Of a DNA stretch of 64,000 nucleotides, positions 46,546-54,644 are shown piece after piece (position 1 is the first letter of the stretch; each line of letters starts with the position of its first letter). The translations under genes were made by a program, and so were the position numbers. The notes beneath the pieces were generated by a model, which was not told the DNA's origin, made no database searches, and saw nothing but the letters and a program-made list of their open reading frames with translations. The stretch comes from Flavobacterium sp. GTDB lineage: Bacteria; Bacteroidota; Bacteroidia; Flavobacteriales; Flavobacteriaceae. The stretch spans positions 186,001 through 250,000 of the forward strand of contig JACMLU010000023.1 of NCBI GenBank assembly GCA_014379405.1, in the 5' to 3' direction.

Positions 46546-47084
46546 TAAACATAATAAGGTGATATCATTAAATAAACTACTACTCCAGTAACGGCAACAT
46601 ACAGCCAAATTGGAAAGGTAATCTTAGCTATTTTTTTGTGTTTGTCAAATATTTTAGCCAAAGCACGAACATAAGTTATCAAAACCAGAGGGATTACAGC
46701 TATAGACAAAAGGATATGCGATATTAAAATGAAAAAATAAATAGGTCTAATTATTCCTTCCCCACCAAATTTTGTGGAATCAGATGTCATGTGATAAGCC
46801 ACGTACATTACCAAAAAAGCTACCGAAAGTGCAATGGCAGTTGTCATTAATTGTTCGTGAAGTTTTCTTTTTCCGTTTTTAATAGCCAATACTCCAGCAA
46901 CCAAAACCACTGCAGTTATACCGTTTATGCCAGCATAAATAGGTGGAAGAAATGAAAGTGGTTCAACGTGGAACCCAAAGTCTTTTAGCTTAACACTAAA
47001 AAGAAGTGCCACCACAACTGGAATTACAATTGATACTATTATTATAAACTTGCTGAATTTTTGTTCTAACGAATGATCTTCCAT
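46545..47084 (-). CDS. DUF420 membrane protein (CtaM-like)
   Basis: This 179-residue protein has five predicted membrane helices with conserved FLPPIYAGINGITAVVL, KLHEQLMTTA and a histidine-bearing VAYHMTSDS and ISHILLSI. DUF420 includes B. subtilis CtaM, needed for maturation of a heme-copper oxidase. Its place next to Sco and near oxidase subunit III and IV genes supports the same role here. It begins 2 nt after the Sco gene. Confidence 0.85.
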   Translation of the reverse strand: MEDHSLEQKFSKFIIIVSIVIPVVVALLFSVKLKDFGFHVEPLSFLPPIYAGINGITAVVLVAGVLAIKNGKRKLHEQLMTTAIALSVAFLVMYVAYHMTSDSTKFGGEGIIRPIYFFILISHILLSIAVIPLVLITYVRALAKIFDKHKKIAKITFPIWLYVAVTGVVVYLMISPYYV

Positions 47085-47086
47085 CT

Positions 47087-47773
47087 TTATTCTTTTAATA
47101 AAATTGCTATATCTTGTTGTATATCTCTTACTCCTTTTTTCTCTAAACCGTCATAATACAAAATCGGGTTTCCAAATTCATCATTTCTGCAACGGATATT
47201 ACCGTTTTTATCAATTAGAGCAAATAATCCAGAATGTTCAAAACCACCTTTTACTTGACTATTTTGCCCAGCATAAAGGTTGAATCCTTTATTGGACAAA
47301 TCAAAAATATACTTTTTATCTCCCGTCAAGAAATTCCAATTTGAGGATTTAACACCCAATAATTCTCGGTGTGATTTCAAAACCGCTGGAGTGTCGTGTT
47401 CCGGATCGATGGTAATGGAAACAATTCCAAAATTAGGATTACCAAAGAAAGTCTTTTCAATTTGTAGCATACTCAAGTTCATTTTTGGGCAAATACTTGG
47501 GCAAGTTGTGAAGAAAAATTCCAAGACATATACTTTCCCTTTGTAGGTTTCATTAGTAATCTTTATATTATCTTGGTTTACTAATTCAAATTTGGGTGCA
47601 GGACCAATTTTTCCCAATTTACCATTTTCTTTTGAAGTATTAGAAACCTTGTCCAATCGATCTCCTTTTACAATTTCATTATTTTCGATTCTGTCAACTA
47701 TTTTCGGAACAACCAAAATCCCAAAAATTAGAATAATAAAAGAAATCCAGATGTATGATTTGTTTTTAAACAT
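47087..47773 (-). CDS. Sco-family copper chaperone (SCO1/SenC)
   Basis: This 228-residue membrane-anchored thioredoxin-fold protein delivers copper to the CuA site of cytochrome oxidase subunit II. It shows an N-terminal helix (residues ~7-24), the copper ligands TTCPSICP (Cys91, Cys95) and the distal His180 in GGFEHSGLF, plus ITIDPEHDTP. All metal ligands are intact. It follows a cysteine-less relative by 12 nt. Confidence 0.93.
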   Translation of the reverse strand: MFKNKSYIWISFIILIFGILVVPKIVDRIENNEIVKGDRLDKVSNTSKENGKLGKIGPAPKFELVNQDNIKITNETYKGKVYVLEFFFTTCPSICPKMNLSMLQIEKTFFGNPNFGIVSITIDPEHDTPAVLKSHRELLGVKSSNWNFLTGDKKYIFDLSNKGFNLYAGQNSQVKGGFEHSGLFALIDKNGNIRCRNDEFGNPILYYDGLEKKGVRDIQQDIAILLKE

Positions 47774-47785
47774 AATTCCTTAAGA

Positions 47786-48427
47786 TTAAAGCTGTTTAGT
47801 GGCGTTGTGGTTCTTTTTGAGCGCTGCGCGGTATTCGTATAAAATAACTTTAAAATCATCCAGCATTTCATTGCTCAATTCAGCGGGATGAAAAGTATTA
47901 TATCCTTCTTTATATCCTTTTTTTTCCTTTCTACCTCGAAGGTTTCTTACCTTGTCAACAATATATACGTTTGGTGTTCCGAAATCGGCATCCAATTTCC
48001 CAACGAGTTTCAGTTGGCTGTAATAGGCGGTGATTTCTTCTGGCGAAGTAAAAACAAAATGCCATTGGCTGACATCGGTAAAAGCACCTAAAGCATCAAC
48101 AATTTTCTGGGCATCGTTTTCTGTCCCTAAAGGACAAATAACCACAAACTGCAGATCTTTGAAAGTATGGTATCGTTGGTATATTTTTTGGTTAAGGTTA
48201 AAAAAATTGCCTCTATTTTTTAGAATATTAAAACCCGAAAATCCAAGAATTGTTATTTTATTGTCCAAACTAACTTTTCCATTCTTCAATGATTTCCAAT
48301 TGCCAAAATCAGCAACTTTTGGAGTTATAACAGGTAATTTGGTAAAGCTGTTTACTCCTGATGCAAAAAAAAGATAGGCAACAATAGGTAAAACAAAAAG
48401 AACGAAGAGAACAATATTTTTTTTCAT
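47786..48427 (-). CDS. Sco/thioredoxin-like membrane-anchored protein lacking copper cysteines
   Basis: This 213-residue protein has an N-terminal helix (residues ~4-23) and a domain whose strand order resembles the next gene (Sco): ITILGFSGFN corresponds to VYVLEFFFTT, LQFVVICPLG to FGIVSITIDP, and WHFVFTSPEEI to WNFLTGDKKYI. The CxxxC motif is absent at the expected place, so it cannot bind copper in the Sco manner. The similarity is by eye. It could be a scaffold or regulator in oxidase assembly. It is first in a four-gene group ending in the CxxC protein. Confidence 0.6.
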   Translation of the reverse strand: MKKNIVLFVLFVLPIVAYLFFASGVNSFTKLPVITPKVADFGNWKSLKNGKVSLDNKITILGFSGFNILKNRGNFFNLNQKIYQRYHTFKDLQFVVICPLGTENDAQKIVDALGAFTDVSQWHFVFTSPEEITAYYSQLKLVGKLDADFGTPNVYIVDKVRNLRGRKEKKGYKEGYNTFHPAELSNEMLDDFKVILYEYRAALKKNHNATKQL

Positions 48428-48533
48428 ATGTTGATATTTATTGCTTTTTATCGGTCATATGTAATTGCTTCGCCTGTTCGCATAAGCTCGAGTCACATAT
48501 TTCCTTTCGTTTTTAAAGCAAATTTCGGCTATG

Positions 48534-48555
48534 CTCATTTTATGATTGTGCCGAA
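48534..48555. repeat. Hairpin in the Sco-like to COX IV gap
   Basis: TTCGGC and GCCGAA with a 10-nt loop; upstream in the same gap is a GC-richer palindrome-like stretch (around 48466-48494). These could be a REP-like element or leader of the Sco-like gene. Confidence 0.4.
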
Positions 48556-48574
48556 GTATAATATGCAAAAATAA

Positions 48575-48602
48575 AAAAAGGCACGCAATGCGCACCCTTT
48601 TT
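48575..48602 (-). terminator. Terminator after cytochrome oxidase subunit IV
   Basis: AAAAAGG...CGC and GCG...CCTTTTT pair across a short loop, followed on the minus strand by a T run. It separates the oxidase subunit genes from the Sco group. Confidence 0.65.
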
Positions 48603-48619
48603 ATTGAATTAATATTTTG

Positions 48620-48970
48620 TTAAAAATTCCACTTAATCGTGCTATCTTTAAAAACCCCAAAAATATAATGTGCTTCTGTCAAAAGAATGAAAAGCAAATA
48701 AATTACCAAAAAGATTAACGGCCAAATTACCGAATTTCTCAATGTTGAAGTTTCTCCTTCCATATGCATGAAAGCATACACAATATAATAAGCTTTTACC
48801 AAGGTTAAAATGATGAATAACCAATTCAACAAATTCAAACCCAAGAAATTGTTCATATGTAAAGCTTCTGGTTTTATAATCCCGAAAATAACCTCAACGA
48901 TTGTTATTACAGATAATATTCCAAAAACCGTCCAAATTCTTTTTGTATTAGATACATGTTCGTGTGACAT
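48620..48970 (-). CDS. Cytochrome c oxidase subunit IV family protein
   Basis: This 116-residue protein has three membrane helices (residues ~12-32, 42-65 and 82-104) and the pattern VKAYYIVYAFMHMEGE, typical of prokaryotic COX4-like or CtaF subunits. It is an accessory structural subunit of a heme-copper oxidase. It is last in the cyoE-COX3-COX3-COX4 operon. Confidence 0.9.
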   Translation of the reverse strand: MSHEHVSNTKRIWTVFGILSVITIVEVIFGIIKPEALHMNNFLGLNLLNWLFIILTLVKAYYIVYAFMHMEGETSTLRNSVIWPLIFLVIYLLFILLTEAHYIFGVFKDSTIKWNF

Positions 48971-48989
48971 AATAATTACTTTTTGTAAA

Positions 48990-49967
48990 TTAAACTAGAT
49001 AGAAAACCGTGAATACAAATACCCAAACTAAATCAACAAAGTGCCAATATAGCCCTACTTTTTCTACCATTTCATAGCTTTTTCTTTTCTCGTAAGTTCC
49101 AAGTAGAACATTGAAGAAAATAATAATATTAATGATTACTCCCGAGAATACGTGGAAACCGTGGAAACCTGTAATAAAGAAAAAGAAATCAGCAAACAAT
49201 TTGCTACCGTATTCATTTCTTGTCAAGTTAGCACCTTCAACAACTAAAGTAGCTTGCGCCAATCGTAATTCAGATTCTTCTCGGCTAAGAATTGTTTTTT
49301 GTTTTTTGTCGTTGATAACCTCAGTTCTGATCAACACTTCAGGATGTGCTTTGAAACCTGCTTGAACTTCTGCCACTGAATATGTTGGCAAAGTAGCTTC
49401 GTCCATAAACCATCTCCCTTTGTTTCTAGTTAATTGCTCTCTTTCTTCCGGCAAAGTGGCAGCAAAATCAGCTAAAGCTACTCGCTTTCCTTCTTTGTCA
49501 ACAAACTGGAGTAAACTACCACCTTTTGTTTCGATTGCACCATATTCTCCCTTGATGAAGTTTTTCCATTCCCAAGCTTGTGAGCCCACGAATATAAAAC
49601 CACCAATAATAGTTAAGAACAGATAAAGGGCTACTTTATCTTTCTTCAATTGATGACCCGCATCAACGGCAAGAACCATCGTTACAGATGAAAAAATCAA
49701 CACAAATGTCATAAATGCCACATAATACATCGGTGCCGAAACGCCGTGCATAAATGGAAAGTGTGTAAACACTTCATCAGCCAAAGGCCAAGTTTCAATA
49801 AATTTAAATCTAGAAAAGCCGTAAGCAGCTAAAAATCCCGAGAAAGTCAAAGCATCAGACACGATAAAAAACCACATCATTAATTTGCCATAACTAGCTC
49901 CCATTGGCTGAGTGTCGCCGCCTCCCCAAATTTTCTCTCCACTATTCGCAGTAGTAACTGTCTCCAT
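48990..49967 (-). CDS. Cytochrome c oxidase subunit III with large hydrophilic insertion
   Basis: This 325-residue protein has a subunit III fold (GKLMMWFFIVSDALTFSGF, then helices ~82-100 and 112-132, and the conserved FFFITGFHGFHVFSGV with a C-terminal LYWHFVDLVWVFVF). Between residues ~138 and 252 sits a hydrophilic insert of roughly 110 residues, which would form an extramembrane domain; standard subunit III lacks this. Glu and His residues of the family core are present. A second, shorter subunit III is encoded directly upstream. Confidence 0.9.
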   Translation of the reverse strand: METVTTANSGEKIWGGGDTQPMGASYGKLMMWFFIVSDALTFSGFLAAYGFSRFKFIETWPLADEVFTHFPFMHGVSAPMYYVAFMTFVLIFSSVTMVLAVDAGHQLKKDKVALYLFLTIIGGFIFVGSQAWEWKNFIKGEYGAIETKGGSLLQFVDKEGKRVALADFAATLPEEREQLTRNKGRWFMDEATLPTYSVAEVQAGFKAHPEVLIRTEVINDKKQKTILSREESELRLAQATLVVEGANLTRNEYGSKLFADFFFFITGFHGFHVFSGVIINIIIFFNVLLGTYEKRKSYEMVEKVGLYWHFVDLVWVFVFTVFYLV

Positions 49968-50009
49968 AAAAGTTATTCGTTAAAAAGTTCCCAAATCTAC
50001 AATTTTTTC

Positions 50010-50597
50010 TTATTTAAAGAAAAATAAAAATAAAAATAAATACACCCACAATAAATCAAGAAAGTGCCAATACATCGCACCCAGTTCAATACCAAGTATT
50101 TGAGTCGAATTGTATTTTTGTTTAAATTGATTGTAAATAATAATTAAAAGCGAAATTAGTCCGCCAGCTAGGTGCAATAGGTGTACAACAGTCACAATAT
50201 AGAGGAATGTTGTCGTGATGGAGCTCTCCGCTCCAGTGAAATAATACCCGCTTTCCACTATTTGACCAAAGCCCACAAATTGCAAAACCACAAATAGAAT
50301 TCCTAATACTAAAGTAGCCAAAAGTAATGCAGTAGTCGCTTTTTGATTGTCTTTTTGAATGGCTTTTTTTGCCAAATGAAAGGTGACGCTACAGCCAATA
50401 ATCACGGCAGTACTTAAATAAAACGCAGTAGGTAATTGAAAATCCTTCAACCAATCGGCTCTGGATTTACTTACTACAAAGGCACTGGTAAGTCCTGCAA
50501 ACATCATTATCATACTTATCATTGCAAACAATAACAGTAATTTATAAGACCTATCCGATCTTGATTTGTGCTCTTCAGCGGTCATTGTTGTTGTCAT
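50010..50597 (-). CDS. Heme-copper oxidase subunit III (short form)
   Basis: This 195-residue protein has five membrane helices, conserved YKLLLLFAMISMIMMFAG, HLLHLAGGLISL and the C-terminal LGAMYWHFLDLLWVYLF. It is a complete compact subunit III. It lies 2 nt after cyoE. Two subunit III genes side by side is usual in this phylum. ATG at 50597; a second Met five codons later is possible. Confidence 0.9.
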   Translation of the reverse strand: MTTTMTAEEHKSRSDRSYKLLLLFAMISMIMMFAGLTSAFVVSKSRADWLKDFQLPTAFYLSTAVIIGCSVTFHLAKKAIQKDNQKATTALLLATLVLGILFVVLQFVGFGQIVESGYYFTGAESSITTTFLYIVTVVHLLHLAGGLISLLIIIYNQFKQKYNSTQILGIELGAMYWHFLDLLWVYLFLFLFFFK

Positions 50598-50599
50598 AA

Positions 50600-51502
50600 C
50601 TATCTCAAAATTTTATCAAATATATAAATCAATTGCAATAAAGTAATATAAGAAACACTAACCAACATCAAGGTTCTTGCCGCTTTTGCTGTTCTTAATT
50701 TAAACAATTTCACAGCATAAAAAAGCATCCAAAGTCCGAGCAAAAATACCAAAACTGCCGCTATCGGCGAAATAAACAATTGCCCTGTATAACCCAAACA
50801 AGGCAGAAGCGATGCAATAATTAGCCAAACTGTGTATAATATGATTTGCAAAGCCGTTCCTCTGTCTTTTTTACCTGTTGGCAACATAAAGAAACCTGCT
50901 TTTTCATAATCTTCATATAAAAACCAGCCAATTGCCCAAAAATGGGGGAACTGCCAAAAAAACTGAATTAGAAACAAGGTTCCGGCTTCGATGCCAAAAT
51001 CTCCCGTTGCGGCAACCCAACCCAACATAAATGGAATCGCTCCCGGAAAAGCACCCACAAAAACCGACAAAGATGTCACCGTTTTCAAAGGTGTATAAAT
51101 ACTAGTATATAAAAATATGGAAATCGCACCAAACATGGCCGATTTTGGATTGATGCTATAAAGCAAAACAATACCAATAACAGTAAGAATACTGGCAACA
51201 ACCAAAGCCACGTTCGGCTTCATTCTTCCTGAGGCAACTGGACGGTTTTTAGTTCTGTCCATCAAGGCATCAAGATCTTTTTCTATAACTTGATTGTAAG
51301 CATTTGATGCGCCCACCATGCAATAACCACCAACGGCCAGTTTCAGCAAAACAATCCAATGCAAAGACTGAAAATCATCAACGCCAAGCAAAAATCCGGC
51401 AATGGACGAAAACACAACACTAATAGCCAAACCAGCCTTGGTAATTGCTTTGAAATCAGTGTAAATTGATTTTACGGAAAAGGTATTTGAAATGCTGCTC
51501 AA
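50600..51502 (-). CDS. cyoE: Heme O synthase (protoheme IX farnesyltransferase)
   Basis: UbiA-family membrane prenyltransferase that farnesylates heme b to heme O for oxidases. The 300 residues have nine helices and the Asp-rich motif ASNAYNQVIEKDLDALMDRT followed by NRPVASGRM, plus a second region YTPLKTVTSLSVFVGAFPGAIPFMLGW. The start is TTG at 51502, 34 nt after the -7 box; no in-frame ATG is near. First gene of the oxidase accessory operon. Confidence 0.94.
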   Translation of the reverse strand: MSSISNTFSVKSIYTDFKAITKAGLAISVVFSSIAGFLLGVDDFQSLHWIVLLKLAVGGYCMVGASNAYNQVIEKDLDALMDRTKNRPVASGRMKPNVALVVASILTVIGIVLLYSINPKSAMFGAISIFLYTSIYTPLKTVTSLSVFVGAFPGAIPFMLGWVAATGDFGIEAGTLFLIQFFWQFPHFWAIGWFLYEDYEKAGFFMLPTGKKDRGTALQIILYTVWLIIASLLPCLGYTGQLFISPIAAVLVFLLGLWMLFYAVKLFKLRTAKAARTLMLVSVSYITLLQLIYIFDKILR

Positions 51503-51535
51503 AGTTTGGTTTATTTGTTTTTTTTAAAACTTTTG

Positions 51536-51567
51536 CAAAAGTAGTTTATCGAAAGGGATTTGACAAA
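51536..51567 (-). promoter_or_regulatory. Promoter of the cyoE-COX3-COX4 operon
   Basis: On the minus strand TTTG (51567-51564), 20 nt, TACTTTTG (51543-51536), a very good match to the consensus. Confidence 0.7.
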
Positions 51568-51580
51568 TAAAAAATACGGC

Positions 51581-51790
51581 ATAAAAAACCACGGCTTTTG
51601 AGGCTGTGCATATATTGTTTTCGAAGTCAGAAGATTTCGAAAAGCAGATATTAGCTGCTCACGTTTATGGGTACAGAAAGAATTTGTGTTCTATCCGTGC
51701 GGCGTGATGAACAAAACCTTCCAAGAGCATATTGTACCTCCACCACTTTCATTATATAGGAATTCTTTTTTAAAAATATTGATTTAAGTG
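51581..51790 (-). ncRNA. Candidate small structured RNA or tiny-ORF transcript
   Basis: Reading the minus strand, the stretch contains GGTACA/TGTACC (51733-51738 with 51670-51675), AGCAG/CTGCT (51655-51659 with 51643-51647), a perfect 8-bp TTTTCGAA/TTCGAAAA stem (51618-51643), and finally a CACAGC...GCCGTG stem followed by T6 (51608-51581), which looks like a rho-independent terminator. It is richer in GC than its flanks. A 21-codon ORF (51730-51665, MLLEGFVHHAARIEHKFF...) with GGAGG 6 nt before its ATG lies within it. I do not recognise the RNA family or the peptide, and no clear promoter is visible upstream. Confidence 0.42.
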
Positions 51791-51933
51791 AAATCTTTCA
51801 ACAAAGTCAATAAATTTGTTTATATTGAAAACGCTTAGGGCATTATTAATTTTTTTATAAAAATTTGCCCCTATAATTTTGTTTTTTATAATAAACTACA
51901 TAAAATATTTTTTAAAATTTCTAAAAATACACA

Positions 51934-54633
51934 ATGAAGAATAAAAGCGAGGAGATTTTTTCTGATGAAAATTTAACAGAAAACGAGTTATTAAATCTTG
52001 TGAAAAAGCAAAGAGAAATTATAAAATCTCTGCAGAAAGAAGAAAAAAATTATCGAAAATTATTTGAAAACTCCATAGATGGAGTCTACAAAAGTACTCT
52101 TGAAGGAAAATTTATTGATGTTAGTCCTTCTTTAGTAAATATGTTGGGATATGATTCAAAAGAAGAATTGCTGGGAATTGACATTAAGACAGAACTTTAT
52201 TTTGATATTGAAGATAGAAAGAATAATATTCAACAAAATAATGGTAAAATAGAAGAGTTCTGTGCTCGCAAGAAAGATGGCTCGTTAATCTGGGTTGAAG
52301 ATCACGGAAAAAATATAACAGACAGCAATGGTACTATTTTATATTATGAAGGCATTATACGCAATGTCTCAGAACGGATAAAAGCAAGTTTAACTCAAAA
52401 AGTATTATTAAACATTTCTGAAGAGGGTTATAAAATTCAAGTCTTAAAGGATTTTAATGAATTTATAAAGAATGAATTAGGACTATTAATTGATACAACA
52501 AATTTTTATATTGCCTTTTACAATGAAGATAAGCAAACAATAAACATCCCTTTTATATCAGGTGAAGATGCAGATGAAGAATTTCCAATAGGGAAATCCA
52601 TGACAGGTTATTTGATAAAGAGCAATAAACCTCTTTTAGTAAAATCAAAGGAGTACAACAAACTAATTGAATCGGGAGAAATTGAGCTGATAGGAACTTT
52701 TCCAAAGGTATGGTTAGGTGTTCCATTGAGGGTAAATAAAAAAGTAATAGGTGCTATTGTAGTTCAAAGTTATAATGATAAAAATGCCTATCAACAAAGT
52801 GATATTGAATTGCTGGAATTTGTATCGTCTCATATCAGTTTAAGTATACAAAGAAAGAAAATTGAACAAGAAATAGCTTTATCCAAACAAATATTAAGAA
52901 ATGTTCTTGATAATATTCCCATAAGAGTTTATTGGAAAAACAGAGAATCACAATTTCTAGGATGCAATGCCTCTTTTATCAATGAAATGTCTTTAGATAG
53001 TGAAAATGAAATAATAGGAAAAACAGATTTTGATATTCATGAAAGAGAAGATGCAGAAAAGTTTATAGCAGATGAGGAGACAATTATGTCAACGGGCAAA
53101 CCAAAATTGAAATATCAAGAATTAAATACTCGCACGGGTCAAGATAGATGGGTTTTAACAAGCAAATTGCCTTTTTTCGATGAAAACAACAAGGTTATAG
53201 GTATTATAGGTACTTCAGACGACATTACCGAACGTATAGAAATCGAAAGAAAGCTAAAACAAGCAACAGAAGAAGCCATTGCAGCCAATCTTTCAAAATC
53301 TACTTTTTTATCAAATATGAGCCATGAAATTAGAACACCCATGAATGCCATTTTAGGATATTCACAGCTGTTACAAGATGATGACAATTTGACTAAAGCA
53401 CAACAAGAGAGCCTGAAAACAATAAATAAAAGTGGCGCACATTTATTGGAATTAATCAATGATATTTTAGATATGTCTAAAATTGAGGCCGGAAGAGTTA
53501 CATTGAATCTATCCGATTTTAATTTGATTGTACTATTAAAAGAAGTCGAGGAATTATTTAAAATAAAAGCAAATCAAAAAAATATTGATCTATCTTTCAC
53601 TATTGCCAAAAATGTACCTGCAATCATTTATGCCGATGAGTCAAAAATAAAACAGGTGATTATCAATTTGATAGGTAACTCCTTAAAATTTACTTCCCAA
53701 GGATTTGTGAAAGTTTCAGTGGAAAAGCTCAAAAATAATGATCTGCAAATTAAAATAAAAGATACCGGTAAGGGAATTTTAAAGGAAGAACAGGAAGCAA
53801 TATTTAGACCATTTGAACAGGCCAAGAATAGTCGTCAAGGTGAAGGAGGAACAGGTTTGGGACTAGCAATAAGCAGAAAATTTTCTAACTTGATGGAAGG
53901 CGATATTACCATTGAAAGCGAATATGGGGAAGGAGCCGAGTTTGCTTTTACTTTTAAATATGTAGAAGGAAATGAAAGTATATTAAAAAGTGATAAAGAA
54001 GAATTACGAGTAGTATCTCTTAGTCCTGAGATGAAAGGATTAAAAGTGGCAATTGTTGATGACAGATTCGAAAATAGAGATATATTGTATAAAAAATTAC
54101 ACCCTTTAGGATTTGATACTCGAATGGCGGAGAACGGAAAAGAAGCTGTCGAGTTATACAAAGAATGGAAGCCAGACATTATTTTAATGGACGTAGTAAT
54201 GCCCGTAATGAATGGAGTTGAAGCTACAAGGCAAATTTTAAAAATAGCAGGAAATCACGAGGTTAAAATTTTCGTGGTCAGTGCAAGTGCATTGGAGTCT
54301 GAACAAAAAGAAGTCATGGAAATAGGAGCTACAGTTTTTATAAAAAAACCAGTCATGTTTAACTTGCTATTGGCTGAAATGCACAATAAAGCTGGCGTCA
54401 AATTTATTTACCAAGAAGAGAAAAAGAAAGAAACAATCAAGAATTCCATTCCTTCAGACGTGCCGGAGTATTTAAAAACCAGATTTTTAGAAGCCTCCGA
54501 AGAAGGAGATTTTGCATTGTTGCAAGATTTATTGGAAACATTGGAAAAGGAAACTGGAAAATCATTCAAGTTTATTGAAGACTGTATTAATGAAATGGAA
54601 TTTGAAGCGATTATAAATTGGTTAAAATCATAA
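51934..54633 (+). CDS. Hybrid sensor histidine kinase (PAS-GAF-PAS-HisKA-HATPase-REC)
   Basis: 899 residues with no membrane segment, so probably cytosolic. Domains in order: coiled coil; PAS (~42-150, DGVYKSTLEGKFIDVSPSL); GAF (~155-312); PAS (~322-440); HisKA with phospho-accepting His464 in FLSNMSHEIRTPMNAILGYS; HATPase with DTGKGI and GTGLGLAIS; receiver with DD near 706 and phospho-acceptor Asp753 in ILMDVVMPVMNG; and a ~65-residue helical end without an obvious HPt histidine. No DNA-binding domain. It is 11 nt before the next gene, which is REC-HisKA-HATPase, so the two are likely partners. Signal unknown; GAF and PAS suggest small molecules or redox. Confidence 0.93.
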   Translation: MKNKSEEIFSDENLTENELLNLVKKQREIIKSLQKEEKNYRKLFENSIDGVYKSTLEGKFIDVSPSLVNMLGYDSKEELLGIDIKTELYFDIEDRKNNIQQNNGKIEEFCARKKDGSLIWVEDHGKNITDSNGTILYYEGIIRNVSERIKASLTQKVLLNISEEGYKIQVLKDFNEFIKNELGLLIDTTNFYIAFYNEDKQTINIPFISGEDADEEFPIGKSMTGYLIKSNKPLLVKSKEYNKLIESGEIELIGTFPKVWLGVPLRVNKKVIGAIVVQSYNDKNAYQQSDIELLEFVSSHISLSIQRKKIEQEIALSKQILRNVLDNIPIRVYWKNRESQFLGCNASFINEMSLDSENEIIGKTDFDIHEREDAEKFIADEETIMSTGKPKLKYQELNTRTGQDRWVLTSKLPFFDENNKVIGIIGTSDDITERIEIERKLKQATEEAIAANLSKSTFLSNMSHEIRTPMNAILGYSQLLQDDDNLTKAQQESLKTINKSGAHLLELINDILDMSKIEAGRVTLNLSDFNLIVLLKEVEELFKIKANQKNIDLSFTIAKNVPAIIYADESKIKQVIINLIGNSLKFTSQGFVKVSVEKLKNNDLQIKIKDTGKGILKEEQEAIFRPFEQAKNSRQGEGGTGLGLAISRKFSNLMEGDITIESEYGEGAEFAFTFKYVEGNESILKSDKEELRVVSLSPEMKGLKVAIVDDRFENRDILYKKLHPLGFDTRMAENGKEAVELYKEWKPDIILMDVVMPVMNGVEATRQILKIAGNHEVKIFVVSASALESEQKEVMEIGATVFIKKPVMFNLLLAEMHNKAGVKFIYQEEKKKETIKNSIPSDVPEYLKTRFLEASEEGDFALLQDLLETLEKETGKSFKFIEDCINEMEFEAIINWLKS

Positions 54634-54644
54634 GATAAAAAAAG

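Noticed and set aside
51661..51756. 30-codon plus-strand ORF starting ATG at 51668 across the candidate RNA
   Set aside because: No ribosome-binding sequence, no hydrophobic or domain pattern; the minus-strand reading with terminator explains the region better, though neither ORF is established.
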